Position numbers and translations under genes: made by a program. From Polynucleobacter sp. AM-26B4 (GTDB lineage Bacteria > Pseudomonadota > Gammaproteobacteria > Burkholderiales > Burkholderiaceae), in the NCBI RefSeq assembly GCF_018882285.1, contig NZ_JACVOT010000001.1, positions 1,309,916 through 1,373,915 on the forward strand: 64,000 nt of DNA, given 5' to 3'. Below the pieces are notes generated by a model. That model did not search any database. It had not been told where the DNA came from and saw nothing but the letters and a program-made list of their open reading frames with translations. This document shows, piece by piece, positions 1 through 10,286 of the stretch (position 1 is the first letter of the stretch; each line of letters begins with the position of its first letter).

Positions 1-1022
1 TGGTTGGACACAGCTACATCATTTATGGCCCATTGCTCAACGGCATGGCAACGATCATGTATGAAGGCACGCCTTTGCGTCCTGATGCTGGTATCTGGTG
101 GAACTTGGTTGAGAAGTACAAAGTATCAGTGATGTTCTCTGCACCAACTGCAGCACGTGTATTGAAAAAACAAGATCCAGCATTCTTATCAAAATATGAC
201 CTATCAACTTTGCGCTCAGTGTTCTTAGCAGGTGAGCCATTGGACGAGCCAACCGCCTCATGGTTGCATGGTGCAATCAACAAGCCAATCGTTGATAACT
301 ACTGGCAAACAGAAACAGGTTGGCCAATGCTTGCCTTGCAGCGTGGTATTGAAGTGATGCCGCACAAGTTTGGTTCACCAGGTGTTCCTGTGTACGGTTA
401 CAACATGAAACTTTTGGATGATTCAACAGGCGCTGAACTTGGCGCTGATCAAAAGGGTGTGATTGCGATTGAAGGACCATTGCCTCCAGGATGTATGCAA
501 ACGGTTTGGGGTGATGACGCACGCTTTGTTAAAACTTATTGGGAAACAGTACCAGGCAAGATGGTTTACTCCACCTTTGACTGGGGTATCAAAGACAAAG
601 ATGGTTACTTCTTCATCTTGGGTCGTACCGACGACGTGATCAACGTGGCCGGTCACCGTCTTGGCACCCGTGAGATTGAAGAAAGTATTTCAAGTCATCC
701 GAACGTGGCCGAAGTGGCCGTGGTGGGTATCGCTGACAAACTCAAAGGTCAGGTAGCAATCGGTTTTGCGATTGCTAAAGATTCAAACAACACCGCCACT
801 TTGGAAGCAGAGATTCTGAAAACAGTGGATTCTCAATTGGGTGCGGTGGCAAGACCTGCACGCGTGTATGTGGTGGCAGCATTACCAAAAACACGTTCTG
901 GCAAGATTGTGCGCCGTGCTTTACAAGCGGTGGCTGAAGGCCGTGATCCTGGTGACTTGAGCACTTTGGATGATCAAAGTGTTTTGGCCAATATCAAAAC
1001 ATTGTTCACGGCTGCTTCATAG
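1..1022 (+). CDS. prpE: Propionyl-CoA synthetase, C-terminal part (cut by window start)
   Basis: Acyl-CoA synthetase of the ANL superfamily, activating propionate (or acetate) with ATP and CoA. The reading frame is open from base 3, so the real start lies outside the window; about 340 C-terminal residues are present of some 630 usual for the family. Visible motifs are the A5-type NYWQTETGWP, the A8 hinge GRTDDVINVAGHRLGTREIE, and the C-terminal KTRSGKIVRR with the catalytic, acetylatable lysine. The stretch with PPGCMQTVWGDDARF matches my memory of PrpE better than Acs, so I call PrpE; acetyl-CoA synthetase is the alternative. A strong terminator follows. Confidence 0.85.
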   Translation, partial: VGHSYIIYGPLLNGMATIMYEGTPLRPDAGIWWNLVEKYKVSVMFSAPTAARVLKKQDPAFLSKYDLSTLRSVFLAGEPLDEPTASWLHGAINKPIVDNYWQTETGWPMLALQRGIEVMPHKFGSPGVPVYGYNMKLLDDSTGAELGADQKGVIAIEGPLPPGCMQTVWGDDARFVKTYWETVPGKMVYSTFDWGIKDKDGYFFILGRTDDVINVAGHRLGTREIEESISSHPNVAEVAVVGIADKLKGQVAIGFAIAKDSNNTATLEAEILKTVDSQLGAVARPARVYVVAALPKTRSGKIVRRALQAVAEGRDPGDLSTLDDQSVLANIKTLFTAAS

Positions 1023-1096
1023 GCTTTAGAAAGCCCTCTCAAAACAGTTGTTAATGTGACTGAGAAGGCAAGCGTTAAAGCAAGTTAAGTTGTTGA

Positions 1097-1122
1097 AAAA
1101 TAGGGGATTTATCCCCTATTTT
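1097..1122. terminator. Bidirectional-looking terminator after prpE
   Basis: Perfect 12-bp inverted repeat (AAAATAGGGGAT at 1097-1108, its complement at 1111-1122) with A-rich left and T-rich right flanks. It separates prpE from the carA leader. Confidence 0.75.
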
Positions 1123-1211
1123 CATTTGTGGCAGATGCGACAAATGGGGTCAAACACCCCCGGTAAGGTATAATTTCTTAGTTAAATTATTAGATACTTG
1201 CCCTAGCGCTT

Positions 1212-1258
1212 AAAGACACATATACCTCCCGAAAATTCTCAGACCGGAGGTGTCTTTT
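1212..1258 (+). promoter_or_regulatory. Structured leader hairpin of carA
   Basis: In the 280-nt leader of carA, AAAGAC (1212-1217) and ACCTCC (1224-1229) pair with GGAGGT (1246-1251) and GTCTTT (1252-1257). A 6-nt bulge separates the two 5' segments and the loop is 16 nt. The 3' arm runs into a short U-rich stretch, so it could act as an attenuator; the right arm also carries a Shine-Dalgarno-like GGAGG. A TATAAT -10 candidate lies at 1169-1174 without a convincing -35. Function is inference. Confidence 0.45.
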
Positions 1259-1305
1259 CCGGAAGAGGGATGTGTCGGATGGCAGCAGGGCTTTGGAGAA
1301 TACCT

Positions 1306-2469
1306 TTGCTGCCACTAATTCCTTCTTTACCCCCAGCAGTTTTGGCTCTTGCCGATGGAACCATTTTTCCTGGTTACAGCATTGGCGCCGTTGGGCAATC
1401 CGCTGGCGAGGTTGTTTTCAATACAGCCTTGACTGGATATCAAGAAATCCTCACAGACCCAAGTTACACACGTCAAATCGTGACCTTGACCTATCCACAC
1501 ATTGGTAACGTGGGTGTGAATCAACAAGATTGCGAATCTAGCAAAATCTACGCAGCCGGTTTGATCATCAAAGATCTTTCATTGATCGCTTCAAACTTCC
1601 GCTCTGAAAAAACCTTGAGTGACTATTTAACTGGCGAAAACGTTGTTGGTATCGCTGGTATTGATACACGTAAATTGACTCGCATTCTGCGCGACAAGGG
1701 TGCGCAACCGGGCGCCATTGTGACCGGCAAAGTAGGCGACACGATTGCAGCCTTGACTGAAAAAGCATTGGCTGCAGCGAAGAGCTTCCCAGGAATGGCT
1801 GGTTTGGATTTGGCGCAAGTGGTGACAACACCTTCGATCTACGAATGGACAGAAGGTGAGTGGGGTCTGAACGCAGATCACGGTAAACCAGGCTTTAAGA
1901 AATTAGAAAAACCACTCAAGCATGTGGTGGCTTATGACTTTGGTGTGAAGCGCAATATTTTGCGCATGCTCACAGAGCGCGGTTGCAAAATCACGGTCGT
2001 GCCTGCCAAAACTTCAGCCGCTGATGTATTGGCGATGAAACCAGATGGTGTGTTTTTCTCAAATGGTCCAGGAGATCCTGAGCCATGTGATTACGCCATC
2101 GCAGCAGCTAAAACCATCATTGACAAAGGCATTCCAACATTTGGTATTTGCTTGGGTCATCAAATCATGGGTTTGGCAGCAGGTGCTAAGACTCTCAAAA
2201 TGAAATTCGGTCATCACGGTGCCAACCATCCAGTCAAAGACTTGGATGACGGTCGTGTGGTGATCACTTCACAAAACCACGGTTTCGCTGTGGATGCAGC
2301 AACATTGCCAGCAAATGTAAGACCGACTCATGTGTCTTTGTTTGATGGTTCATTACAAGGATTGGCTTGGACTGATAAGCCAGCTTTTTGTTTCCAAGGT
2401 CACCCAGAGGCATCGCCGGGTCCGCATGACATTGCGTACTTGTTTGATCGCTTTATTAAATTGATGTGA
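1306..2469 (+). CDS. carA: Carbamoyl-phosphate synthase small (glutaminase) subunit
   Basis: Hydrolyses glutamine and channels ammonia to CarB for carbamoyl phosphate, the precursor of pyrimidines and arginine. The class I amidotransferase domain is clear: FGICLGHQ with the nucleophile near Cys282 and [10 protein letters not shown] holding the catalytic His and Glu. I chose TTG at 1306 because GGAG lies 7 nt upstream and the protein then begins close to the family N-terminus ([19 protein letters not shown]). In-frame ATGs at 1270 and 1279 would add an atypical extension. It lies 9 nt upstream of carB, in one transcript. Confidence 0.93.
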   Translation: MLPLIPSLPPAVLALADGTIFPGYSIGAVGQSAGEVVFNTALTGYQEILTDPSYTRQIVTLTYPHIGNVGVNQQDCESSKIYAAGLIIKDLSLIASNFRSEKTLSDYLTGENVVGIAGIDTRKLTRILRDKGAQPGAIVTGKVGDTIAALTEKALAAAKSFPGMAGLDLAQVVTTPSIYEWTEGEWGLNADHGKPGFKKLEKPLKHVVAYDFGVKRNILRMLTERGCKITVVPAKTSAADVLAMKPDGVFFSNGPGDPEPCDYAIAAAKTIIDKGIPTFGICLGHQIMGLAAGAKTLKMKFGHHGANHPVKDLDDGRVVITSQNHGFAVDAATLPANVRPTHVSLFDGSLQGLAWTDKPAFCFQGHPEASPGPHDIAYLFDRFIKLM

Positions 2470-2478
2470 GATTGACGA

Positions 2479-5400
2479 ATGCCTAAGCGTACCGACATAA
2501 AAAGTATCCTCATTATTGGCGCAGGTCCAATTGTGATTGGACAAGCGTGTGAGTTTGACTACTCAGGCGCGCAAGCTTGTAAAGCATTGCGTTCTGAAGG
2601 TTATAAAGTCATTTTGGTGAACAGCAATCCTGCGACCATCATGACGGATCCAGAGATGGCTGATGTGACATACATTGAGCCGATCACTTGGGAAGTGGTT
2701 GAGCGCATCATCGCTAAAGAAAAACCAGATGCGATTTTGCCGACCATGGGTGGTCAAACAGCTTTGAACTGTGCTTTGGATTTGCACAGACATGGTGTTT
2801 TAAAGAAATACGGTTGTGAGCTCATTGGCGCTTCACCAGAAGCGATCGATAAAGCAGAAGATCGTCAAAAGTTCAAAGAAGCCATGACCAAGATTGGTCT
2901 TGGTTCAGCCAAGTCTGGCATCGCACACTCATTAGAAGAAGCGAATGCTGTTCAGCAACAGATCATGGCTGAGACTGGTAGTTCTGGTTACCCTGTGATC
3001 ATCCGTCCATCGTTCACGATGGGTGGTTCAGGCGGCGGTATCGCTTATAACCGCGAAGAATTCGAAGAAATTTGTAAACGTGGTCTAGATCTTTCTCCAA
3101 CTCGTGAACTTCTGATTGAAGAATCACTCTTGGGTTGGAAAGAGTACGAGATGGAAGTGGTGCGTGATCGCAAAGACAACTGCATCATCGTTTGCTCGAT
3201 TGAAAACTTAGACCCAATGGGTGTCCACACGGGTGATTCAATCACGGTGGCACCTGCTCAAACATTGACCGATCGCGAATATCAAATTTTGCGTAATGCC
3301 TCATTGGCTGTATTGCGTGAGATTGGCGTGGACACTGGTGGTTCAAACGTTCAGTTCTCGATCAACCCAGTGGATGGTCGCATGATCGTGATTGAGATGA
3401 ACCCACGTGTGTCTCGCTCATCAGCTTTGGCATCAAAAGCCACTGGTTTCCCAATCGCTAAGATTGCGGCGAAATTGGCTGTGGGCTTCACTTTGGATGA
3501 ATTGCAAAACGACATCACTGGTGGCAAAACACCAGCATCGTTTGAGCCGTCGATCGATTACGTTGTGACGAAGATTCCTCGTTTTGCTTTTGAAAAATTC
3601 CCAGCCGCTGACAAGCGCTTGACCACTCAGATGAAATCTGTGGGTGAGGTGATGGCGATTGGTAGAACATTCCAAGAGTCATTCCAAAAAGCCTTGCGTG
3701 GCCTTGAAGTTGGCGTGGATGGTTTGGATGAGAAATCAACAGACTTGGATGAGATCACCCAAGAAATTCGTGAGCCAGGCCCAGACCGCATTTGGTATTT
3801 GGGTGATGCATTCCGCATGGGCATGAGCAAGGATGATGCATTCATGCACACAGCGATCGATCCTTGGTTCTTGGCACAAATCTCAGAGTTGATTGAGATT
3901 GAAAAGAAATTACAAGATCGCCAATTAAAAGATTTGAGCGCGCAAGAATTGCGCTTCGTCAAACAAAAAGGTTTCTCAGACCGTCGTTTGGCCAAACTGT
4001 TAAAGACAGATGCCAAAGCAGTTCGTGAAGCACGTCATGCCTTGAAGGTAAGACCTGTTTACAAGCGCGTTGATACTTGTGCTGCAGAGTTCTCAACTAA
4101 CACTGCCTACATGTACTCTTGCTACGAAGCAGAGCACGGTGAATGTGAATCACAACCGACGACCAAAGAGAAGATCATGGTTTTGGGTGGTGGTCCTAAC
4201 CGCATTGGTCAAGGTATTGAATTTGACTACTGCTGCGTGCACGCCGCTTTAGCGATGCGTGATGATGGTTATGAAACCATCATGGTCAACTGCAACCCAG
4301 AAACAGTGTCTACTGACTATGACACTTCTGATCGTTTGTATTTTGAGCCACTGACACTTGAAGACGTCTTAGAGATCGTTGCGATTGAAAAGCCAAAGGG
4401 TGTGATTGTTCAGTACGGTGGCCAAACTCCATTGAAACTAGCCCTTGATTTAGAGGCTAATGGCGTACCTATCATTGGTACCAGTCCAGACATGATCGAC
4501 GCTGCCGAAGACCGTGAGCGCTTCCAGAAATTATTGCAAGACTTGGGTCTACGTCAACCACCAAACAGAACAGCTCGCACAGAGCCAGAAGCTCTGAAAT
4601 TGGCTGAAGAGATTGGTTATCCATTGGTGGTTCGTCCATCCTATGTTTTGGGTGGTCGTGCCATGGAAATCGTTCACGATGGTCGTGACCTAGAGCGCTA
4701 CATGCGTGAAGCCGTGAAGGTTTCTCATGACTCACCAGTGTTGCTGGATAGATTCTTGAATGATGCGATTGAGTGTGATGTGGACTGTATCTCTGATGGT
4801 AAGAGAGTCTTCATTGGTGGTGTGATGGAGCACATTGAGCAGGCAGGTGTTCACTCAGGTGACTCAGCGTGTTCTTTGCCACCATACTCACTCTCAAAAG
4901 AAACTGTTGATGAGATGCGTCGCCAAACTGCAGCGATGGCCAAAGGCCTCAATGTGATTGGTTTGATGAACGTGCAGTTCGCGATTCAGCAAGTGGATGG
5001 TAAAGACATCGTTTACGTTCTTGAAGTGAACCCACGTGCTTCTAGAACAGTGCCATATGTATCAAAAGCAACAGGTTTGCAATTAGCAAAAATTGCTGCT
5101 CGTTGTATGGCTGGTCAAAGTTTGGACCAGCAAGGCATTGGCGAAGAAGTCATTCCTCCTTACTTCTCAGTCAAGGAAGCAGTTTTCCCATTCAATAAAT
5201 TCCCAGGCGTTGACCCAATTCTTGGACCAGAAATGCGTTCAACTGGCGAAGTGATGGGTGTTGGTAGAACTTTTGGTGAGGCTTTATTCAAATCACAATT
5301 GGCCGCAAGCACTACTTTGCCTAAATCAGGCACAGTGTTATTGACTGTTAAAGACAGTGATAAAGCCAAAGCTGTTGAAGTGGCGCAAATGCTTCACGAC

Positions 5401-5724
5401 ATGGGCTATTCCATTGTGGCAACACAAGGCACTGCCGATGCAATTGAAAAAGCTGGAGTGCCAGTCAAGCGCGTGAACAAAGTCAAAGATGGTCGCCCAC
5501 ACATTGTGGACATGATCAAGAATGGTGAAATCGAATTGGTATTCACCACGGTTGATGAAACAAGAACAGCGATTGCTGATTCAAGATCCATCAGAACCAC
5601 TGCTCAAGCGAACCGTGTGACTTATTACACCACCATCAGTGGTGCTAAAGCTGCGGTTGCCGGTATTAAGGCGATTGATCAGCTTGAAGTTTACGACTTG
5701 CAGGGCTTGCACGCCTCTTTATAA
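2479..5724 (+). CDS. carB: Carbamoyl-phosphate synthase large subunit
   Basis: Synthetase subunit of cytoplasmic carbamoyl-phosphate synthase, 1081 residues, full length for the family. The two homologous ATP-grasp halves are visible: each opens with a GxGPxxIGQ motif ([19 protein letters not shown] near residue 13; [19 protein letters not shown] near 570). Each half later carries an [12 protein letters not shown] or [11 protein letters not shown] glycine loop and an E(M/V)NPR(V/A)SR motif. The C-terminal MGS-like allosteric domain is present. Start ATG follows carA closely; a terminator ends the operon. Confidence 0.97.
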   Translation: MPKRTDIKSILIIGAGPIVIGQACEFDYSGAQACKALRSEGYKVILVNSNPATIMTDPEMADVTYIEPITWEVVERIIAKEKPDAILPTMGGQTALNCALDLHRHGVLKKYGCELIGASPEAIDKAEDRQKFKEAMTKIGLGSAKSGIAHSLEEANAVQQQIMAETGSSGYPVIIRPSFTMGGSGGGIAYNREEFEEICKRGLDLSPTRELLIEESLLGWKEYEMEVVRDRKDNCIIVCSIENLDPMGVHTGDSITVAPAQTLTDREYQILRNASLAVLREIGVDTGGSNVQFSINPVDGRMIVIEMNPRVSRSSALASKATGFPIAKIAAKLAVGFTLDELQNDITGGKTPASFEPSIDYVVTKIPRFAFEKFPAADKRLTTQMKSVGEVMAIGRTFQESFQKALRGLEVGVDGLDEKSTDLDEITQEIREPGPDRIWYLGDAFRMGMSKDDAFMHTAIDPWFLAQISELIEIEKKLQDRQLKDLSAQELRFVKQKGFSDRRLAKLLKTDAKAVREARHALKVRPVYKRVDTCAAEFSTNTAYMYSCYEAEHGECESQPTTKEKIMVLGGGPNRIGQGIEFDYCCVHAALAMRDDGYETIMVNCNPETVSTDYDTSDRLYFEPLTLEDVLEIVAIEKPKGVIVQYGGQTPLKLALDLEANGVPIIGTSPDMIDAAEDRERFQKLLQDLGLRQPPNRTARTEPEALKLAEEIGYPLVVRPSYVLGGRAMEIVHDGRDLERYMREAVKVSHDSPVLLDRFLNDAIECDVDCISDGKRVFIGGVMEHIEQAGVHSGDSACSLPPYSLSKETVDEMRRQTAAMAKGLNVIGLMNVQFAIQQVDGKDIVYVLEVNPRASRTVPYVSKATGLQLAKIAARCMAGQSLDQQGIGEEVIPPYFSVKEAVFPFNKFPGVDPILGPEMRSTGEVMGVGRTFGEALFKSQLAASTTLPKSGTVLLTVKDSDKAKAVEVAQMLHDMGYSIVATQGTADAIEKAGVPVKRVNKVKDGRPHIVDMIKNGEIELVFTTVDETRTAIADSRSIRTTAQANRVTYYTTISGAKAAVAGIKAIDQLEVYDLQGLHASL

Positions 5725-5784
5725 GATATCGGCTAAGATGTCTTATAAATTAGAAGTAAACTAAAAATAAATACGAAAAACAAC

Positions 5785-5813
5785 AATGACTGGTAGAGAA
5801 CTACCAGTCATTT
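5785..5813 (+). terminator. Terminator after carAB
   Basis: Twelve-bp stem (AATGACTGGTAG at 5785-5796, complement at 5801-5812), AGAA loop, followed by TTTG. It separates carB from greA. Confidence 0.75.
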
Positions 5814-5847
5814 GTTATTAGATTAACTAGATTTTGGATGTAGATTT

Positions 5848-6324
5848 ATGAGTACCATTCCTATTACAAAACATGGCGCAGAGTTATTAAAGCAAGAGTT
5901 GCATAACTTGAAGCACGTTGAGCGTCCATCTGTGATCAATTCAATCTCTGAAGCTCGCGCCCAGGGTGACTTGTCTGAAAACGCTGAATACGATGCCGCC
6001 AAAGAAAAGCAAGCTTTCATCGAAGGCCGCATTCAAGAGTTAGAAGGTAAGTTGGCAGCAGCTCAAATCATTGATCCATCAACATTGGATGTTGAGGGTC
6101 GCATTGTTTTTGGCGCCACTGTGGAAATTGAAGATTTAGAAAATGGCAAAAAAGCCACTTACCAAATCGTGGGAGATGACGAGGCAGATTTAGAAGCCAA
6201 TAAGATTTCTATCAGCTCACCAATCGCCAGAGCGCTGATTGGTAAAGAGGAGGGTGATGTGGCGACCTTCTCATCTCCAGGCGGCAGCCGTGAAGTTGAA
6301 ATTCTGAACGTTAAATACATCTAA
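5848..6324 (+). CDS. greA: Transcription elongation factor GreA
   Basis: Binds in the RNA polymerase secondary channel and stimulates cleavage of backtracked transcripts. 158 residues, the usual length. The N-terminal coiled coil (roughly residues 1-75) carries the characteristic [19 protein letters not shown] tip with its acidic residues. The C-terminal FKBP-like domain ends with the [14 protein letters not shown] motif. ATG start; the upstream GGATGTAG is a modest ribosome-binding site. It is separated from carB by a terminator and so has its own promoter. Confidence 0.96.
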   Translation: MSTIPITKHGAELLKQELHNLKHVERPSVINSISEARAQGDLSENAEYDAAKEKQAFIEGRIQELEGKLAAAQIIDPSTLDVEGRIVFGATVEIEDLENGKKATYQIVGDDEADLEANKISISSPIARALIGKEEGDVATFSSPGGSREVEILNVKYI

Positions 6325-6361
6325 CCCAGGCAATTTCAAACAAACTTCAGGCGACATTTAG

Positions 6362-6832
6362 ATGCACATCACCGCCCAACGAGTTTTTCTTTACATCTTG
6401 ACTTTGTGGGTGGGTAGCATCATCACGGTGGGTTACATCGTGACCCCCACTTTATTTGCAACTCTTTCAGATCGACAGGTGGCCGGCATGGTCGCTGGCG
6501 CATTGTTCCGCGTTGAGGGAATCATCAGCATGATCCTCAGTGTCGGCTTGATTGTGTTTGCAAATTTATTGGTCAAGCGTGGTTGTGGGCGTTATAAAAA
6601 TATTCGCTGGTACTTGTTGACCATGTTGATTTGCGCAGGAGTATCAGCATTTATTTTTGAGCCGATGATGGACTCTTTGCGTGAAGAAGCGTTGAGTCAT
6701 GGCTTTCCAGTGATACTCTCACCGTTGGCTGAAGCTTTCAGTAGACTCCATACCTATTCAAGTATCTTGTATCTACTGCAATCTTTGATTGGCTTGGTGC
6801 TCTTGTGGCGCTTGAGCAAACCGATAGACTAA
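6362..6832 (+). CDS. DUF4149 family membrane protein
   Basis: A 156-residue hydrophobic protein with about four predicted membrane spans: around residues 7-30, 45-70, 82-102 and 133-152. The early WVGSIITVGYIVTPTLFATL stretch fits the DUF4149 (TMEM205-like) family. Function unknown. It begins 38 nt after greA and is probably cotranscribed with it; a strong terminator lies between it and the convergent yhbY gene. The family assignment is from pattern memory, with no known ligand or partner. Confidence 0.75.
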   Translation: MHITAQRVFLYILTLWVGSIITVGYIVTPTLFATLSDRQVAGMVAGALFRVEGIISMILSVGLIVFANLLVKRGCGRYKNIRWYLLTMLICAGVSAFIFEPMMDSLREEALSHGFPVILSPLAEAFSRLHTYSSILYLLQSLIGLVLLWRLSKPID

Positions 6833-6892
6833 GAGCACAGTAAAAAAATAATGCAAAAAATAAAGTAAACGAGCAAAGTAAACAAGCAGTGT

Positions 6893-6928
6893 AATGAATA
6901 AGCCGCTGATAACAGCGGCTTATTCATT
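6893..6928. terminator. Bidirectional terminator between DUF4149 gene and yhbY
   Basis: Perfect 16-bp inverted repeat (arms 6893-6908 and 6913-6928, loop ATAA, core AAGCCGCTG) between convergent genes. Confidence 0.8.
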
Positions 6929-6956
6929 AGTAGCTTGGATACTCGTAGTTAAAAAA

Positions 6957-7436
6957 TTAACGGCTGAGCTGTTTCTTTTTAGCGCTGGTTTGACGTGGTT
7001 TCGCACGCTTCACTTGACCGCCGGCAGCCACACGTTCGTTACCAAGCACAGTGGTTGCCACTGGTTTTGGACGACGTTGAGGGTTGCGTGTGAATTTTTT
7101 CACCATCACCACTTTAGGGCCGCCAGATTTACCGCGGCGCTTTTCAGTGACTTCTTTTTCTACCTTTGGTCTGTAAAGAACCAATAACTTACCGATGTGT
7201 TGAATCGGTGCTGCATTTAATTCATCACATAGTTGGTTGTAGATGGCTACACGGGCTTCGCGATCATCGCCAAAAACGCGAACTTTGATTAAGCCATGGA
7301 AATTCAGGCCATTGTTCACTTCTTTGACAACTGCTGGCGTTAAGCCATCAGCACCAATTAAAACAATGGGTTTTAACGCATGGGCGTCTGAGCGGTGTGC
7401 CGAACGTTCGGCAGAGGATAATTCAAGTATTGGCAT
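6957..7436 (-). CDS. yhbY: YhbY family RNA-binding (CRM domain) protein
   Basis: Ribosome-assembly-associated RNA-binding protein with a CRS1/YhbY domain. About 85 residues form the CRM fold, with the GADGLTP loop (GxxG-like, near residue 28), the LIKVRV strand and HIGKLLVLYRP. A long basic tail follows (KKKQLSR end), longer than the ~97-aa E. coli protein and rich in Lys, Arg and Pro. I start at ATG 7436 (MPILELSSAERS); the open frame runs further upstream but that part looks non-coding. Divergent from rlmE, as in many proteobacteria. Confidence 0.88.
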   Translation of the reverse strand: MPILELSSAERSAHRSDAHALKPIVLIGADGLTPAVVKEVNNGLNFHGLIKVRVFGDDREARVAIYNQLCDELNAAPIQHIGKLLVLYRPKVEKEVTEKRRGKSGGPKVVMVKKFTRNPQRRPKPVATTVLGNERVAAGGQVKRAKPRQTSAKKKQLSR

Positions 7437-7572
7437 AGAAATTTCTTTGGAAGACCTCAATGATAAGGCATTAAATTGCAAAGTATGGGGTGCCAGATGA
7501 AAAAGAGCGGAAAATAGCGACCTAACTATAAAAAATGAGTGAATCACTCATTGAACACAGAAGTGGAACAGC

Positions 7573-8244
7573 GTGGCAAAGAATAAATTTAATAAAGACT
7601 GGTTGAACGATCACCTGAACGACCCCTACGTCAAAATGGCGCAAAGGGAAGGATATCGTGCGCGCGCAGCCTATAAATTAAAAGAGATTGACGAGCAAGA
7701 CCGTTTGATTGGTCCTGGCATGGTGGTGGTGGACTTGGGCAGTACGCCTGGCAGTTGGTCTCAATACGCTCGCAATCGTTTGGTTGAGTTCGGCAAAAAG
7801 AATGCAGACACCCCCGATGGAAAACCTTTTGGCAAGATCATTGCGATTGATATTCTGCCGATGGAAGACATTGCTGATGTGACCTTTTTGCAAGGCGACT
7901 TCCGTGAAGAAGCGGTTTTGAGGGAGTTTGAAGCCTTATTGCCAGGTAATCCTGCTGATGGCCCAAGGGTGGATTTGGTTTTATCTGACATGGCGCCTAA
8001 TTTATCGGGCGTTTCAACGGCTGATGCTGCCCGCATGGGTCATTTGGCTGATTTGGCCTTGGAGTTCTCTCAGGCCCACTTAAAGCCCAATGGAGCCCTA
8101 TTGATCAAGTGTTTCCACGGAAGTGGCTACAGCCAAATCGTGGAATCATTCAAAAAAGTCTTCAAAATCGTCACCCCTAGAAAGCCGAAAGCCTCTAGAG
8201 ACAAATCGGCTGAAACTTTTCTCTTAGGAAAACACCTTAAGTGA
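7573..8244 (+). CDS. rlmE: 23S rRNA (U2552-2'-O) methyltransferase
   Basis: FtsJ/RrmJ-type SAM-dependent methylase acting on helix 92 of 23S rRNA in the 50S subunit. 223 residues. The SAM motif [14 protein letters not shown], the [10 protein letters not shown] motif with the catalytic Asp, the LIKCFHG lysine and the late SAETFLLG glutamate give the K-D-K-E tetrad. GTG start at 7573. It heads the rlmE-ftsH-folP-glmM set whose order matches E. coli. Confidence 0.95.
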   Translation: MAKNKFNKDWLNDHLNDPYVKMAQREGYRARAAYKLKEIDEQDRLIGPGMVVVDLGSTPGSWSQYARNRLVEFGKKNADTPDGKPFGKIIAIDILPMEDIADVTFLQGDFREEAVLREFEALLPGNPADGPRVDLVLSDMAPNLSGVSTADAARMGHLADLALEFSQAHLKPNGALLIKCFHGSGYSQIVESFKKVFKIVTPRKPKASRDKSAETFLLGKHLK

Positions 8245-8341
8245 GTGTTTGACCCGAGAGCAAAAACCTCTCAAAAACCCCCTGAAAAAGGCTAAAACCA
8301 TAACAAATCTATGGGATTTAATGACTTTTTAAGTTCAGCAC

Positions 8342-8370
8342 TTGAAAAGGGGAGGGAGTAGAATCATATT
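8342..8370 (+). promoter_or_regulatory. Probable ftsH promoter
   Basis: TTGAAA (8342-8347), 17-nt spacer, CATATT (8365-8370), placed 33 nt before the ftsH GTG and after rlmE. A heat-shock-type promoter could overlap (CTTGAAA is close to a sigma-32 -35), but I see no clear CCCCAT -10. Confidence 0.5.
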
Positions 8371-8402
8371 GTGTATAGATATATCCGCCTTAAGGAGGCT
8401 TT

Positions 8403-10286
8403 GTGAACAATAATTTGATGCAGAAAGTTGGTGTGTGGCTCATCGTGGGCCTCGTGCTGTTCACTGTCTTCAAGCAATTCGATAAGCCGCGCGCTCAAGA
8501 AAACATCACCTATTCTCAATTCATGGAAGATGCCAAAAATGGCAAAGTGAAGAGAGTGGATGTTCAAGGTCGCAACATTCAAGTGGTTCCAATGGATGGC
8601 CAGAAATATTCTGTTGTCAGCCCAGGTGATATTTGGATGGTTGGTGACTTGATGAAATACGGCGTTCAAGTAACTGGTAAAGCAGATGAAGAGCAAAGTC
8701 TCTTGGTGTCTGCTTTGTATTACTTGGGGCCAACATTGTTGATCATTGGTTTTTGGTTCTTGATGATGCGCCAAATGCAAGGCGGTGGCAAAGGCGGAGC
8801 ATTCTCATTTGGTAAATCAAAAGCTCGCTTGATTGATGAAAATACAAATGCTGTCACATTTGCTGATGTGGCTGGATGTGATGAAGCCAAAGAAGAAGTC
8901 TTTGAGCTTGTTGATTTCTTAAAAGATCCAACGAAATTCCAAAAGCTGGGTGGCCACATTCCAAGAGGTGTGCTCTTGGTAGGTCCTCCAGGAACAGGTA
9001 AAACATTATTGGCAAAAGCCATCGCTGGTGAAGCCAAGGTACCGTTCTTCGCAATCTCAGGTTCAGACTTTGTTGAGATGTTTGTCGGTGTCGGTGCAGC
9101 TCGTGTGCGCGACATGTTTGAGAACGCTAAGAAACAAGCCCCTTGTATCGTCTTCATCGATGAGATCGACGCTGTTGGTCGCCATCGTGGTGCTGGTATG
9201 GGTGGTGGTAATGATGAGCGCGAGCAAACGCTTAACCAGATGTTGGTTGAGATGGATGGTTTCGAGCCTAACAGCGGTGTGATTGTGATTGCTGCCACGA
9301 ACCGTTCTGATGTGCTTGATAAAGCTCTATTGCGCCCAGGTCGTTTTGACCGTCAAGTGTATGTTGGCTTGCCTGACATCCGTGGTCGCGAACAGATTCT
9401 TAAAGTACATATGCGCAAGGTGCCTATCAGCACCGACGTTGATGCAGCAGTGTTGGCTCGTGGCACACCAGGATTCTCGGGTGCTGACTTGGCCAACTTG
9501 GTGAACGAATCAGCTTTGTTTGCAGCGCGTCGCAATAAGCGCACAGTCGACATGCAAGACTTTGAAGATGCGAAAGACAAAATCTTCATGGGTCCTGAGC
9601 GCAAGTCTGCAGTGATGCGTGAAGAAGAGCGTCGTAACACGGCTTATCACGAATCAGGTCATGCGGTGGTGGCAAAAGTATTGCCAAAGGCAGACCCTGT
9701 TCACAAGGTCAGCATCATGCCGCGTGGTTGGGCATTGGGCGTGACTTGGCAGTTGCCTGAGCATGATCGTGTGAACATGTACAAAGACAAGATGTTGGAA
9801 GAGATTTCAATTTTGTTCGGCGGTCGTTTGGCTGAGGAAATTTTCTTGAACTCTAGCAGTACTGGTGCATCAAATGACTTTGAGCGTGCCACAAAAATGG
9901 CGCGTGACATGGTCACTCGTTACGGTATGAGTGAAGTGCTTGGCACGATGGTTTATGTTGATCCTGATCAGCAAAGCATGTTTGGTCCGGTAAGCTCTAA
10001 ATCAGTGTCTGAAGCAACTCAGCAAAAAGTAGACGTTGAGATCCGTGCGATTCTTGACAAGCAATATGCTGTGGCCAAGAAGATTCTTGAAGACAATCGT
10101 GACAAAGTAGAAGTCATGGTCAAGGCTTTGCTCGAATGGGAAACCATCGATGCAGATCAAGTCAATGACATCATGGCTGGTAAAGATCCACGTCCACCGA
10201 AGTACCCACCAAGCGCGCCGAATAATGGCGGCGGCACAGGTGGTACACCCGTGGTTGCCGAAGGAGGCGCCCCAGCGGCGGCTTAA
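8403..10286 (+). CDS. ftsH: ATP-dependent zinc metalloprotease FtsH
   Basis: Inner-membrane AAA+ protease that degrades misfolded membrane proteins and regulators. 627 residues. An N-terminal membrane span (about 10-24), a periplasmic segment and a second span (about 105-122) precede the AAA domain. That domain has Walker A GPPGTGKT near 194-201, Walker B IVFIDEID and the SRH region. The zinc site HESGH lies near 416-420. Gly/Pro-rich C-terminus. GTG start with a near-perfect AAGGAGG 5 nt upstream. Its stop overlaps the folP start, and a terminator-like hairpin sits right after it. Confidence 0.97.
   Translation: MNNNLMQKVGVWLIVGLVLFTVFKQFDKPRAQENITYSQFMEDAKNGKVKRVDVQGRNIQVVPMDGQKYSVVSPGDIWMVGDLMKYGVQVTGKADEEQSLLVSALYYLGPTLLIIGFWFLMMRQMQGGGKGGAFSFGKSKARLIDENTNAVTFADVAGCDEAKEEVFELVDFLKDPTKFQKLGGHIPRGVLLVGPPGTGKTLLAKAIAGEAKVPFFAISGSDFVEMFVGVGAARVRDMFENAKKQAPCIVFIDEIDAVGRHRGAGMGGGNDEREQTLNQMLVEMDGFEPNSGVIVIAATNRSDVLDKALLRPGRFDRQVYVGLPDIRGREQILKVHMRKVPISTDVDAAVLARGTPGFSGADLANLVNESALFAARRNKRTVDMQDFEDAKDKIFMGPERKSAVMREEERRNTAYHESGHAVVAKVLPKADPVHKVSIMPRGWALGVTWQLPEHDRVNMYKDKMLEEISILFGGRLAEEIFLNSSSTGASNDFERATKMARDMVTRYGMSEVLGTMVYVDPDQQSMFGPVSSKSVSEATQQKVDVEIRAILDKQYAVAKKILEDNRDKVEVMVKALLEWETIDADQVNDIMAGKDPRPPKYPPSAPNNGGGTGGTPVVAEGGAPAAA

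Noticed and set aside
1270-1305. Upstream ATG starts of carA
   Set aside because: ATG 1270 has no usable spacing to a ribosome-binding site; the extra residues do not fit family N-termini. TTG 1306 has a well-placed GGAG. ATG 1279 cannot be fully excluded.
8720-9298. Long minus-strand ORF inside ftsH
   Set aside because: Low-complexity shadow of the ftsH coding strand with no ribosome-binding site; the same holds for other long antisense ORFs, such as 3627-4016 in carB and 9353-9640 in ftsH.
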